From MAG-120531 sp038125995 (lineage in GTDB: Bacteria; Bacteroidota; Bacteroidia; Flavobacteriales; Flavobacteriaceae), in the NCBI GenBank assembly GCA_038125995.1, contig JAYPEX010000003.1, forward strand, positions 62,001 through 126,000: 64,000 nucleotides of DNA, written 5' to 3'. Both the position numbers and the translations under genes were made by a program. The notes under the pieces were generated by a model. It saw only the letters and a list, made by a program, of their open reading frames with translations. It was not told the origin of the DNA and did not search any database. Each line of letters opens with the position of its first letter. Positions within the stretch are counted from its first letter, which is position 1. Shown in pieces: positions 51,942 through 61,069 of this stretch.

Positions 51942-53195
51942 ATGATAAAAAAGTTTGTTTTAATCAATTTTATTTTGTTTTTATCTGTATTTCAGATAGT
52001 TAATGCTCAAGAATTAATTGAAAAAGAACCTCCCCAATACCTGCGTACCATTATTTTTAAAGGAGCCTCAGACGATCAATTTCCCATTGTTCGATTAGGA
52101 GAACCTTTTTTTTTGAGTTTCGATGATCTCAAAGCGGATGAAAGTGATTACTATTACCGAATTATTCACTGTAATTACGATTGGTCTCCTTCCAAACTTT
52201 TAAAGAGCGAGTATCTAAATGGAAATGACAATCAACGCATTAGAAACTACAACAATTCATACAATACTATAGTTCAATATTCCAATTATCAACTAAACAT
52301 ACCCAATACTGATTTAAGCTTAAAAGTAAGCGGAAATTACATGATTGAAATTTACGACTCTTATGATGAATTAATGTTTTCAAGAAGGTTTTTAGTGTTT
52401 GAAAATCTTTCTAAAGTTTCAGCTCAAGTGAAGCGAAATAGAGATTTTGAAAGCATGAATACCAAACAAAATTTAGAGTTTTCAATTTTTACAGAGAATT
52501 TAAACACCGCTAACTCCAAGAAAGAGATCCAGATTGCGCTGATGCAAAATTACGATTGGAATAGTACCGTTAGAAATCTATTCCCTCAATACAACAATGG
52601 AAATGAATTGATTTTTAGATATTCAAATGAAGCTAGTTTTAACGCTGGAAATGAATACCTCAATTTTGACACCAAAGACATTAGAGCTGCACAAGGAATG
52701 ATCGCTAAAATAGAACTTGCTGACATTTACGAGCATTGGCTTTACGGCAATAGGTCAAGAGCCCAATTACCCTACACCTATTTCCCAGATATCAATGGAG
52801 ATTTTAGAATTAACACCACTCAAGGTAGAAATCCAAATATCGAAGCCGATTACACTTGGGTTCACTTTAGTCTAGAACCTCCAATAAATAATGAGATGAA
52901 GCAAATTTATCTCAGCGGAAAATTCAATAATTACACTTGGAGTGATGAAACCAAAATGAATTTCAACAAAGACATCAATCGTTATCAGGCGAGTCTCTTA
53001 CTCAAACAAGGGTTTTACAACTACAAATACATAGCAGTTGACAAAAATAATCGAAGAGTAGACAATTTGATTAGCGGAAATTTTCACGTAACTGAAAACC
53101 AATATCACGTATTAGTTTACTACCGTAAATTCGGATCAATTTACGACCGATTAGTAGGTATTGGAATTACAAATTCAATGCAAATAGAAAACTAG
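51942..53195 (+). CDS. Type IX secretion system plug protein (DUF5103)
   Basis: Periplasmic protein of 417 residues with signal peptide (cut after VNAQ). Recognised by the DUF5103 pattern: QYLRTIIFKGASDDQFPIV, YYYRIIHCNYDWSPS, NSYNTIVQYSNYQLNIPN and a C-terminal immunoglobulin-like part with LSGKFNNYTWSDETKMNF. In structural work on the SprA translocon, a protein of this family plugs the inner opening of the T9SS pore. Together with porT at 61824 it indicates a functional T9SS. Monocistronic. Confidence 0.88.
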   Translation: MIKKFVLINFILFLSVFQIVNAQELIEKEPPQYLRTIIFKGASDDQFPIVRLGEPFFLSFDDLKADESDYYYRIIHCNYDWSPSKLLKSEYLNGNDNQRIRNYNNSYNTIVQYSNYQLNIPNTDLSLKVSGNYMIEIYDSYDELMFSRRFLVFENLSKVSAQVKRNRDFESMNTKQNLEFSIFTENLNTANSKKEIQIALMQNYDWNSTVRNLFPQYNNGNELIFRYSNEASFNAGNEYLNFDTKDIRAAQGMIAKIELADIYEHWLYGNRSRAQLPYTYFPDINGDFRINTTQGRNPNIEADYTWVHFSLEPPINNEMKQIYLSGKFNNYTWSDETKMNFNKDINRYQASLLLKQGFYNYKYIAVDKNNRRVDNLISGNFHVTENQYHVLVYYRKFGSIYDRLVGIGITNSMQIEN

Positions 53196-53226
53196 TGAAT
53201 CACCATGGTTTTCTAGTTCACTTTTG

Positions 53227-53234
53227 TATCTTTA
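53227..53234 (+). promoter_or_regulatory. -7-like element of pruA (TATCTTTA)
   Basis: One mismatch to TAnnTTTG at the last base, 32 nt before the pruA ATG. Confidence 0.4.
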
Positions 53235-53266
53235 ACCTACAATAATCCTCTTAAATACACCAAACT

Positions 53267-54895
53267 ATGAATGCATTTTTCAATGTACCAACTCCAGTAA
53301 ATGAAGCTGTAAAATCTTATGCTCCTGGAAGTTTGGAGCGTGAAGAAGTCCTCCGTGAATACACAAATATGTTTAATAGCACTGTAGATATTCCAATGTA
53401 TATAGGATCTGAGGAAGTTCGTACAGAAAATACGAAACCCCTATCACCTCCTCACGATCACAAACATCAGGTAGGAACCTATCACTTGGCTGAGAAAATG
53501 CACGTTCAAAATGCAATTGAAAACGCACTAGAAAACAGAAGTAAATGGGCAAATACTCCATGGGAACAAAGAGCTGCTGTATTTTTAAAAGCTGCTGATT
53601 TAATTTCTAAAAAGTATCGATATAAAATCAATGCGGCAACGATGATTGCTCAATCAAAAACAATTCATCAAGCGGAAATTGACGCAGCTTGTGAGTTTAT
53701 CGATTTCTTGAGATTCAATGTCAGCTTTATGCAACAAATCTACAGTGATCAGCCAATTTCATCTGACGGAATTTGGAATCGCGTTGAATACAGACCATTG
53801 GAAGGATTTGTATACGCTATCACACCATTTAACTTTACGGCAATCGCCGGAAATCTTCCTGCTTCTGCAGCTATGATGGGGAATGTTGTGGTTTGGAAAC
53901 CTTCAGATTCTCAAATTTATTCTGCTAAAGTCATTATTGATGTTTTCAAGGAAGCTGGACTTCCAGATGGAGTGATCAATGTGATTTACGGAGATCCTGT
54001 CATGGTTACAGAAACAATATTGTCTCATGCAGATTTTGCAGGAATTCACTTTACTGGCTCCACACAAGTCTTTAAATCACTGTGGACACAGATTGGAAAC
54101 AATATTCAGACTTATAAAACCTATCCAAGAATTGTAGGGGAAACCGGTGGTAAAGATTTTATCATTTCTCACCCATCTGCTGACTCCAAACAAGTAGTAA
54201 CTGCAATTGTCAGAGGAGCTTTCGAACTTCAAGGTCAAAAATGCAGTGCTGCTTCTAGAGTGTACTTACCATCTTCTAAAGCAGATGAAATACTTGAGTA
54301 TTTGAAAAATGATATGGCTTCGATCAACAAACCTGGATCACCAGAAGACATGAGTAACTTTGTCACTGCTGTCATTCACGAAGGTGCATTCGACAAATTA
54401 GCTTCTTATATAGAGGCAGCAAAAAATGATAAGGATGTAGAAATTATCGCTGGCGGCGGTTACGACAAATCAAAAGGATACTTTATCGAGCCTACTGCCA
54501 TCCTCACCAAGGATCCAAAATATACGACTATGGAAACAGAACTTTTTGGACCTGTAGTAACGATTTATGTATATAAGGATGAGGATTGGTCTGAAACCTT
54601 AAAACTCGTTGATGGCACTTCTATATACGCACTTACTGGAGCTGTTTTAGCTAAAGATAGGTACGCAATTACAGAGGCTACGATTGCCTTACAAAATTCG
54701 GCTGGAAACTTCTATATCAATGACAAACCAACAGGAGCCGTTGTAGGGCAGCAACCTTTTGGAGGAGCTAGAGCATCTGGAACCAACGACAAGGCCGGTT
54801 CTGCTCAAAATCTACTCCGTTGGGTCTCACCTCGATTAATTAAGGAGACTTTTGACACTCCTTCTGATTACAGATATCCATTTCTAGGAAACTAA
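53267..54895 (+). CDS. pruA: L-glutamate gamma-semialdehyde dehydrogenase
   Basis: NAD-dependent aldehyde dehydrogenase completing proline breakdown to glutamate (P5C dehydrogenase). The 542-residue length and start fit the monofunctional mitochondrial-like class, not fused to proline dehydrogenase. Visible: the NAD loop FTGSTQVFKSL, the general base Glu in RIVGETGGKDF, the catalytic Cys in FELQGQKCSAASRVYLP and the ELFGPVVTIYVY block. No proline dehydrogenase gene adjoins it. A hairpin terminator follows. Confidence 0.96.
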   Translation: MNAFFNVPTPVNEAVKSYAPGSLEREEVLREYTNMFNSTVDIPMYIGSEEVRTENTKPLSPPHDHKHQVGTYHLAEKMHVQNAIENALENRSKWANTPWEQRAAVFLKAADLISKKYRYKINAATMIAQSKTIHQAEIDAACEFIDFLRFNVSFMQQIYSDQPISSDGIWNRVEYRPLEGFVYAITPFNFTAIAGNLPASAAMMGNVVVWKPSDSQIYSAKVIIDVFKEAGLPDGVINVIYGDPVMVTETILSHADFAGIHFTGSTQVFKSLWTQIGNNIQTYKTYPRIVGETGGKDFIISHPSADSKQVVTAIVRGAFELQGQKCSAASRVYLPSSKADEILEYLKNDMASINKPGSPEDMSNFVTAVIHEGAFDKLASYIEAAKNDKDVEIIAGGGYDKSKGYFIEPTAILTKDPKYTTMETELFGPVVTIYVYKDEDWSETLKLVDGTSIYALTGAVLAKDRYAITEATIALQNSAGNFYINDKPTGAVVGQQPFGGARASGTNDKAGSAQNLLRWVSPRLIKETFDTPSDYRYPFLGN

Positions 54896-54910
54896 TTGAA
54901 TTAGATTCTA

Positions 54911-54949
54911 TATAAGAAGCGGGAGTCATTGACTCCCCCTTATATTTTT
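54911..54949. terminator. Bidirectional terminator between pruA and rsmG
   Basis: Hairpin with inner arms GGGAGTC / GACTCCC around ATT and outer arms TATAAG / CTTATA, followed by TTTTTATAT. It is the only structure in the 69-bp gap between two convergent genes. Confidence 0.8.
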
Positions 54950-54964
54950 ATATTATAAAAAATA

Positions 54965-55591
54965 TTACTTTTTAGGTAGATAGACCAACTTCTTAGTATC
55001 AAAAAATTCTTCATTATAAAGATCTTTTAAATCATAAATTTCAATAGTCGTATAATCCTTGAGCTCTTCTTCTAAATCTCCTCCTTTTAAGTACAGCACT
55101 CCGTTTCTGATATGGTGATTGGATTTTTTTGATATCCTTCCCTTAATCCAACGCATAAAGGTAGGCATTGCAGCTACCGCTCTGGAAACTACAAAATCAA
55201 ATTGCTCTTTTTCTTCTTCTACTCGTTGGTGTTTTGCCACAATGTTGGTCAGACCTAATCCCTGTACAACTTCCTCAACCACTTTGATTTTTTTACCGAT
55301 GGAATCTACTAAAGTAAATTGCACCTGTGGAAACATAATCGCAAGCGGAATCCCTGGAAAACCTCCACCAGTTCCTACATCCATGATTTTTGAACCCGGT
55401 TTAAACTCAATAAATTTAGCAATTGCTAATGAGTGCAATACATGTCTTAAATACAATTCATCAATGTCTTTTCTAGACACTACATTTATTTTTAGATTCC
55501 AATCTTTATAGAGATCCTCAAGCTTGGAAAACTGATCAATTTGAAGAGGAGTTAAATCTGGAAAATAATTGATAATAAGATGGACATCCAT
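54965..55591 (-). CDS. rsmG: 16S rRNA (guanine527-N7)-methyltransferase
   Basis: Methylates G527 of 16S rRNA. The SAM-binding motif is KIMDVGTGGGFPGIPLAI, with the N-terminal LNVVSRKD-type element and VVSRAVAAMPTFMRWIKG after it. I chose the ATG at 55591 (208 residues); an in-frame TTG at 55609 would fall within the promoter box TACTTTTG at 55607-55614. Confidence 0.94.
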   Translation of the reverse strand: MDVHLIINYFPDLTPLQIDQFSKLEDLYKDWNLKINVVSRKDIDELYLRHVLHSLAIAKFIEFKPGSKIMDVGTGGGFPGIPLAIMFPQVQFTLVDSIGKKIKVVEEVVQGLGLTNIVAKHQRVEEEKEQFDFVVSRAVAAMPTFMRWIKGRISKKSNHHIRNGVLYLKGGDLEEELKDYTTIEIYDLKDLYNEEFFDTKKLVYLPKK

Positions 55592-55606
55592 AGTGTAAGC
55601 TTTGTG

Positions 55607-55614
55607 CAAAAGTA
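55607..55614 (-). promoter_or_regulatory. -7 promoter element of rsmG (TACTTTTG)
   Basis: Exact TAnnTTTG match on the minus strand, 15 nt before the chosen rsmG ATG. Confidence 0.6.
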
Positions 55615-55676
55615 TTTAAAGTAGCGGTATTTTCCATTTTTTTTCAAATTTAACTACCGAAGTCTTATGCTTGCCT

Positions 55677-55684
55677 TATCTTTG
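55677..55684 (+). promoter_or_regulatory. -7 promoter element of the desaturase gene (TATCTTTG)
   Basis: Exact TAnnTTTG match, 19 nt before the ATG at 55704. It overlaps the longer open frame that starts at 55671, which supports the shorter protein. Confidence 0.6.
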
Positions 55685-55703
55685 TAATAAATACCTACAT
55701 AAC

Positions 55704-56804
55704 ATGTCACAAGAATCTATTAGATTTTCAAGAAAAGATCCTCAGCAATTTTTTAGAACTTTAAACAAAAGGGTCAATGAATATTTTCAATCCAACGACT
55801 TAAAAAAAACAGGAACCTTTGCACTTCACTTAAAGACAGTGATTATGTTTGGTATTTTCTTAGCTCCTTATTTTGTAATTCTAAGCATGGAACTCCCAAA
55901 CTGGTTGAATTTACTTCTTACGGTTGTGATCGGAATTGGTATGGCTGGTGTGGGAATGAATGTGATGCACGATGGAAATCACGGAGCTTATTCTTCTAAG
56001 AAATGGGTCAATAACCTGATGGGGGGAAGTATCTATATTTTAGCCGGAAATGTTTATAACTGGCAAGTACAACACAATGTCCTTCACCATACCTATACAA
56101 ATATTCACAATCACGATGAGGATTTAGAAGCTGGTCGAATTTTGAGATTCACTGAGCACGACAAGTGGAGAAAACACCACAAATTTCAACACCTCTACTC
56201 TGTATTTCTATACGGTTTACTCACTTTTAATTGGGCAATTACTTCTGATTTTATGCAGATGTATCGCTACACCAAGAAAAAATTAGCCTATGGAAAGTTT
56301 CCAAAACCTGTTATTAATTGGTCAGTTCTTTTAATTACTAAAATCATTTATTTTGGAATTTGGATTGTGATACCGATGCTTGTTTTAGATATTGCTTGGT
56401 ACAAAGTTCTTATTGGCTTCTTTACCATGCATTACGTTGCGGGACTCATTTTATCAATAGTGTTTCAATTAGCACACGTAGTTGATCAAGCAGAAACCCC
56501 TTTACCGAATGATGAAGGAAAAATGGAGAACACTTGGGCTATTCATCAATTACATACTACTGTAAATTTTGCAAGAAAAAATCGTTTGATGAATTGGTAC
56601 ACTGGAGGTTTAAATCACCAAGTTGAACACCACATCTTCCCGAATATCAGTCACATACATTACACAAAAATTTCAAAAATTGTTAAAGAAACAGCAAAAG
56701 AGTTCAATTTGCCATATAATGAGTATAAAACTACTAGAAAAGCTATAATTTCGCACTTTAGACACTTAAAGTCTTTAGGAAAAAAACCAGAATTACAATT
56801 TTAG
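55704..56804 (+). CDS. Membrane fatty acid (acyl lipid) desaturase
   Basis: Di-iron membrane enzyme introducing double bonds into acyl chains. Three His boxes are visible: HDGNHGAY (HxxxH), HNVLHHTY (HxxHH) and NHQVEHHIF (QxxHH type). Length 366 with four or more membrane helices (two before box 1, two before box 3). The QVEHHIFPN third box is the pattern of front-end or delta-type acyl-lipid desaturases. No cytochrome b5 domain. Followed after 10 bases by an aminotransferase gene. Confidence 0.9.
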   Translation: MSQESIRFSRKDPQQFFRTLNKRVNEYFQSNDLKKTGTFALHLKTVIMFGIFLAPYFVILSMELPNWLNLLLTVVIGIGMAGVGMNVMHDGNHGAYSSKKWVNNLMGGSIYILAGNVYNWQVQHNVLHHTYTNIHNHDEDLEAGRILRFTEHDKWRKHHKFQHLYSVFLYGLLTFNWAITSDFMQMYRYTKKKLAYGKFPKPVINWSVLLITKIIYFGIWIVIPMLVLDIAWYKVLIGFFTMHYVAGLILSIVFQLAHVVDQAETPLPNDEGKMENTWAIHQLHTTVNFARKNRLMNWYTGGLNHQVEHHIFPNISHIHYTKISKIVKETAKEFNLPYNEYKTTRKAIISHFRHLKSLGKKPELQF

Positions 56805-56814
56805 AACTAATCTT

Positions 56815-58005
56815 ATGAGTACAGATTTTTTATCGGAAAGAATCAACAACATGGCTACTTCTGCTACCTTAGCGATGGCAGCAAAAGCAAGAGAATTAAA
56901 AGCAGAGGGAAGAGATATTATAGGACTCAGTCTCGGTGAACCAGACTTTAACATTCCTGATTTCATTAAGGAAGCTGCTAAAGAAGCAATCGATCAGAAC
57001 TACAGTTCTTATTCACCTGTTGATGGGTATGTGGATCTTAAACAAGCTATCGCAAACAAATTCAAAAGAGACAACAACTTAGACTACGGATTAGATCAAA
57101 TTGTAGTTTCAACTGGAGCAAAACAATCACTTGCAAATGTAGCAATGGCGATGATAAACGAAGGTGACGAAGTAGTACTTCCTGCACCTTATTGGGTATC
57201 TTATAGCGATATAGTAAAATTGGCTGGTGGAGTTCCTGTTGAAGTTCCTACTTCTATTGACACAGACTTCAAAATGACGGCTCAACAGTTAGAGGATGCC
57301 ATCACACCTAAGACTAAAATGCTTTGGTTCTCCTCTCCTTGTAATCCTTCTGGATCTGTATATTCACAAGAAGAGTTAGAATCCCTTGCTGCAGTTTTAA
57401 GAAACCACCCAAGAATCTTTGTCGTATCTGATGAAATCTACGAACATATCAACTTTACTGGAGGTCACGTAAGTATCGCTGCTATCGAAGGAATGTACGA
57501 CAGAACAATCACTGTAAACGGGGTATCTAAAGCATTTGCAATGACTGGATGGCGTATTGGATTTATCGGTGCTCCAGCGTGGATTGCTAAAGCTACTAAC
57601 AAATTTCAGGGTCAAGTTACTTCAGGAGCGAATTCAATTGCACAAAGAGCTACAATTGCTGCTCTAGAAGCTCCAAAGGAGAAAATTCAATACATGATTG
57701 ATGAATTCCATAAAAGAAGAGACCTGGTATTGGGATTACTTGGAGAAATCGAAGGATTTAATCTCAATTTACCAGAAGGTGCTTTTTACGTATTCCCTGA
57801 TATTTCATCATTCTTTGGCAAAACTATTGATGGTATGCAAATTAACAATGCATCTGACTTCTCTTTATTCTTATTAGACAAAGCGAATGTCGCTACTGTA
57901 ACTGGTGAAGCATTTGGAAATCCAAACTGTATTCGCATCTCATATGCTGCCTCTGAAGCAGAATTAAAAGAAGCGATTACAAGAATCAAAAAAGCATTGA
58001 GCTAG
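56815..58005 (+). CDS. Aspartate/aromatic aminotransferase (class I, I-gamma group)
   Basis: PLP aminotransferase of 396 residues. Signatures: LSLGEPDFNIPDFI, STGAKQSLANV, PAPYWVSYSDIV, WFSSPCNPSGSVYS, VVSDEIYEHINF, the PLP lysine in NGVSKAFAMTGWRIG and RISYAASEAEL. The pattern is that of aspartate or prephenate aminotransferases, so aspartate synthesis is the best guess. Separate from the aminotransferase at 25647, which is only distantly similar. A strong hairpin terminator follows. Confidence 0.92.
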   Translation: MSTDFLSERINNMATSATLAMAAKARELKAEGRDIIGLSLGEPDFNIPDFIKEAAKEAIDQNYSSYSPVDGYVDLKQAIANKFKRDNNLDYGLDQIVVSTGAKQSLANVAMAMINEGDEVVLPAPYWVSYSDIVKLAGGVPVEVPTSIDTDFKMTAQQLEDAITPKTKMLWFSSPCNPSGSVYSQEELESLAAVLRNHPRIFVVSDEIYEHINFTGGHVSIAAIEGMYDRTITVNGVSKAFAMTGWRIGFIGAPAWIAKATNKFQGQVTSGANSIAQRATIAALEAPKEKIQYMIDEFHKRRDLVLGLLGEIEGFNLNLPEGAFYVFPDISSFFGKTIDGMQINNASDFSLFLLDKANVATVTGEAFGNPNCIRISYAASEAELKEAITRIKKALS

Positions 58006-58028
58006 AACTCAATTACGAATAAATTATC

Positions 58029-58054
58029 AAAGGCAGCTTAAAGCTGCCTTTTTT
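58029..58054. terminator. Bidirectional terminator between the aminotransferase and trkH
   Basis: Stem AAGGCAGC / GCTGCCTT with loop TTAAA, flanked by A and a T-run of six. It lies in the 72-bp gap between two convergent genes. Confidence 0.9.
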
Positions 58055-58077
58055 ATTCATCTACAAACTAAGTAGAT

Positions 58078-59568
58078 TTATATTTTCTTCCAGAAATAAG
58101 GTGTAAAGATAATCATCACTGTAAAGAGCTCAAGTCTTCCTAACAACATTAAAAACGAACACCACCATTTAGCTAACATCGGTAGCGATTCAAAATTTGA
58201 GAGCGGGTTGACAATTCCAAAACCTGGACCAACATTTCCCAAAGAAGTAGCAGAGGCTCCTAGGGCTGAAACAAAATCCAATCCTAATGCTCCCAATACT
58301 CCTGCTCCAACAATGAAGAGTAACATATAAAGAACAAAAAATGCAATGATATTGTATACGATATGCTCTTTTACTGATTTGTTATTATAACGAACCGGAA
58401 TTATTGCGTTTGGATGAAGGGTTCTTTTGAATTCCAAAAGACCGTTTTTAATAATGAGTAAATGGCGCACTACTTTAATTCCTCCAGCGGTCGATCCTGC
58501 AGATCCTCCCAAGAACATTAGCGCAAAGAACATAATCGTTATAAAAGGAGTCCAAGCTGTAAAATCTGCCGTCACAAATCCAGTGGTTGTCACTACTGCT
58601 AAAACTTGAAACAAACTGTGTCTAAAAGCGTGTTCTTCAAATCCAAGGACCATTGGAAAATAGTCACTTACCTCTTGATTGGTCTGAAAAATAATGATCA
58701 AGAAAGCCAGAAATGTAAATCCAAGAATAAACATCCCATACCATCTAAACTCCTCATCTCTAAGAACTTTAGCCACTTTACCTTTGAATGCAAAATAACT
58801 TAGTACAAAGTTAGATCCCGCCAGAAACATAAAAAGAATCACTATGTATTCAATAAGTGGATTTGAATTCCAATAAGCTAAGGAAGCGTTCTTGGTAGAG
58901 AACCCACCCGTCGATAGCGTTGACATCGAATGGTTTATCGCATCGAATAAGGACATTCCTGATAAATTCAAAAGTATGGTTTCAGCTATGGTATATCCGA
59001 CGTAAATCAACCAAAGTCGCTTCGCCGTATCAGTAATTCTCGGGTGTAATTTATCTGCCGATGGACCTGGAGATTCTGCTGAAAATAGTTGCATTCCACC
59101 AATTCCTAACAGCGGTAGAATCGCAATCGCCAAAACGATTATTCCCATTCCTCCGATCCAGTGCGTTAGTGACCTCCACAATAAGATTCCTTTTGGCATG
59201 ATTTCAATATCATTTAAAATAGAAGCCCCTGTTGTGGTGTAACCCGACATTGTTTCAAAAAAAGCATTGGTTACCGATGGTATAGATCCAGAAGTTAAAT
59301 AGGGAAGCATTCCTGAGAAAGTCATCACAACCCACCCCATGGTAACGACCATGTAACCTTCTTTTGCTTGAAGATTATTGGAATAATTTCTGGTAAAAAA
59401 CATTGCTAATAAACCAATTAACATGGTAACAATAGCAGAAAATGAAATTTCCAGTGTTACACCATCTTTGTAATACGCGGAGGCAAATGCTGCAAAGAGC
59501 ATAAAAAATCCATTAAAAAGCATTAAAACGCCTAAGAGATGGATGACTATTTTACGATTAAATCGCAT
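58078..59568 (-). CDS. trkH: Potassium uptake protein TrkH
   Basis: Membrane potassium channel subunit of the Trk system with the four pore-loop repeats typical of the family, for example SGYTTTGASI, STGGFST, VTTTGFVTAD and GSAGSTAGGIK. The SGYTTTG- and TTTGF-type filter loops are clear. Length 496. It overlaps trkA by one base (TAATG) and is transcribed from the same promoter region. Confidence 0.95.
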   Translation of the reverse strand: MRFNRKIVIHLLGVLMLFNGFFMLFAAFASAYYKDGVTLEISFSAIVTMLIGLLAMFFTRNYSNNLQAKEGYMVVTMGWVVMTFSGMLPYLTSGSIPSVTNAFFETMSGYTTTGASILNDIEIMPKGILLWRSLTHWIGGMGIIVLAIAILPLLGIGGMQLFSAESPGPSADKLHPRITDTAKRLWLIYVGYTIAETILLNLSGMSLFDAINHSMSTLSTGGFSTKNASLAYWNSNPLIEYIVILFMFLAGSNFVLSYFAFKGKVAKVLRDEEFRWYGMFILGFTFLAFLIIIFQTNQEVSDYFPMVLGFEEHAFRHSLFQVLAVVTTTGFVTADFTAWTPFITIMFFALMFLGGSAGSTAGGIKVVRHLLIIKNGLLEFKRTLHPNAIIPVRYNNKSVKEHIVYNIIAFFVLYMLLFIVGAGVLGALGLDFVSALGASATSLGNVGPGFGIVNPLSNFESLPMLAKWWCSFLMLLGRLELFTVMIIFTPYFWKKI

Positions 59569-60917
59569 TACAAAAAGAGTTTTTCTGTCTTTCTAATTGC
59601 AGATGGCAAACAACACACAATTACTTTATCACCAGCGAGTATTTTAAAATCAGATCCAGGAATGATCCCCTGATCTGAACGAATGACTCCACCTATAATG
59701 GAAAATTTAGGAAGGTTGATATCTCGTAGATATTCATTAGAAACTGCAGAACTTGAGGTCACTGCAAATTCTAAGATTTCAGCATCAAGATTATTCAGTC
59801 TGGTAAGTGCTACAACCTCTCCCTTTCGAACATATCTAAAGATTTCATTGGCCGCAATCAGTTTCTTGTTAATCAGCGTATCGATACCGATAGACTGAGA
59901 TAGATGAAAGTAATCCATATTCTCAACAAGAGCGATAGTTTTCTTTACATTTTTACTCTTAGCAACTAAACAGGACATGATATTGGTTTCAGAGTTGCCT
60001 GTCACCGCAATAAAGGCGTCCATAGCCTCAAGACTTTCTTCTTTTAAAAGCTCGACATTGGAACCATCTCCCTTGACTATAAGCGCATTCGGGAATCGAT
60101 CAGCTAAATTATCAGCCTTCTTTTCGTTTTTCTCTATGATCTTTACATTGAATTTCATAGAACAAAGATCAGTTGCCGTCTTCTGCCCGACCTTAGAACC
60201 CCCTAAGATCATTACGTTTTTAATCTCTTCTGCAACTGTACCAGTCATTTTATAGAGTTCTTCAACCCCTTCTTTAGAGGTTATAAAATATACCTGGTCC
60301 TCTATTTTATATTGAGTTTCACTCTTGGGGATAATCGAATATTGAGTCCCTTTTCTTTTAATTGCAACGGGATTGTAATGTACTTCAGGAAATATAGAAG
60401 CTGCTTCTTCTACCGTCTTTCCAATAAATGGAGCATCTTCATTTAAACACAATCCTACCAGATTTAGCTTTCCATCTTCAAATTCAAAAGTATCGTTAAA
60501 AGCAGTCTGAGCAAGAAGCAATTTGATTTCATTTGCTGCTAATTTTTCAGGAGAAATTAATTCATCCACACCCATCTTTTTGAAATCAATTTCTGCATCA
60601 GAATCAATAAACTCCGGATTGGAAATTCGCGCAATCGTCTTTTTGCAACCTAATTGTTTAGCGATAAAACAGGTACTCAAATTGGTAGTTTCAGAGGCAG
60701 TAACTGCAATGGTCAAATCTGTTTGATCTACTTGAGCATCTTTGAGTAGACTTATCGAAGTAGAATCTCCCCTCATTGTTTTGATATCCAAATGTTTATC
60801 AGCATAATTCAAGCGATCTTCATCGACATCGATCAAGGTGATATTTTGAGATTCAACTGAGAGAAATTTTGCCAAATGATAACCTACTTCTCCAGCACCA
60901 GCTATTAATATTTTCAT
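59568..60917 (-). CDS. trkA: Trk system potassium uptake protein TrkA
   Basis: Cytoplasmic regulatory subunit gating TrkH. Two tandem RCK units, each of TrkA-N plus TrkA-C: the first nucleotide-binding loop is MKILIAGAGEVGYHLAKFL, the second NVMILGGSKVGQKTATDL, with acidic ends at the second strand (LIDVDEDR). Length 449 is that of the double-domain form. First gene of trkA-trkH. Upstream is the repeated palindrome region that may be its operator. Confidence 0.96.
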   Translation of the reverse strand: MKILIAGAGEVGYHLAKFLSVESQNITLIDVDEDRLNYADKHLDIKTMRGDSTSISLLKDAQVDQTDLTIAVTASETTNLSTCFIAKQLGCKKTIARISNPEFIDSDAEIDFKKMGVDELISPEKLAANEIKLLLAQTAFNDTFEFEDGKLNLVGLCLNEDAPFIGKTVEEAASIFPEVHYNPVAIKRKGTQYSIIPKSETQYKIEDQVYFITSKEGVEELYKMTGTVAEEIKNVMILGGSKVGQKTATDLCSMKFNVKIIEKNEKKADNLADRFPNALIVKGDGSNVELLKEESLEAMDAFIAVTGNSETNIMSCLVAKSKNVKKTIALVENMDYFHLSQSIGIDTLINKKLIAANEIFRYVRKGEVVALTRLNNLDAEILEFAVTSSSAVSNEYLRDINLPKFSIIGGVIRSDQGIIPGSDFKILAGDKVIVCCLPSAIRKTEKLFL

Positions 60918-60930
60918 AAGAACACATCTA

Positions 60931-60942
60931 ATGAATTCATTT
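60931..60942. promoter_or_regulatory. 12-bp palindrome AATGAATTCATT, copy 1
   Basis: Perfect 12-bp palindrome 14 bases upstream of the trkA ATG. It is repeated at 60970-60981, start to start 39 bp. Candidate repressor site. Confidence 0.5.
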
Positions 60943-60944
60943 TC

Positions 60945-60953
60945 AAAGTATAA
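60945..60953 (-). promoter_or_regulatory. Possible trkA -7 element, variant TATACTTTG
   Basis: TATACTTTG on the minus strand has one extra base relative to TAnnTTTG. It lies between the two palindrome copies. Weak. Confidence 0.25.
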
Positions 60954-60969
60954 ATATAACCTTTGATGA

Positions 60970-60981
60970 ATGAATTCATTT
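60970..60981. promoter_or_regulatory. 12-bp palindrome AATGAATTCATT, copy 2
   Basis: Second perfect copy. The shared sequence extends to AATGAATTCATTT-n-CAAA in both copies, so this is a tandem direct repeat including the start of a promoter box. Confidence 0.5.
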
Positions 60982-60983
60982 AC

Positions 60984-60991
60984 AAATTTAC
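60984..60991 (-). promoter_or_regulatory. -7 promoter element, possibly of trkA (TAAATTTG)
   Basis: Exact TAnnTTTG match on the minus strand, 66 nt before the trkA ATG, placed just beyond palindrome copy 2. With this promoter both palindromes would be in the leader or at the start site. Confidence 0.45.
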
Positions 60992-61069
60992 ATAATTTTG
61001 ACAGTATTTAAAGCAACCTATTGCATTAAACATTTTAAATACAATACTAAAGTTTCAAAGTACATCACC

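Noticed and set aside
55119..55511. 130-codon frame antisense to rsmG
   Set aside because: Fully inside rsmG, no promoter box or domain.
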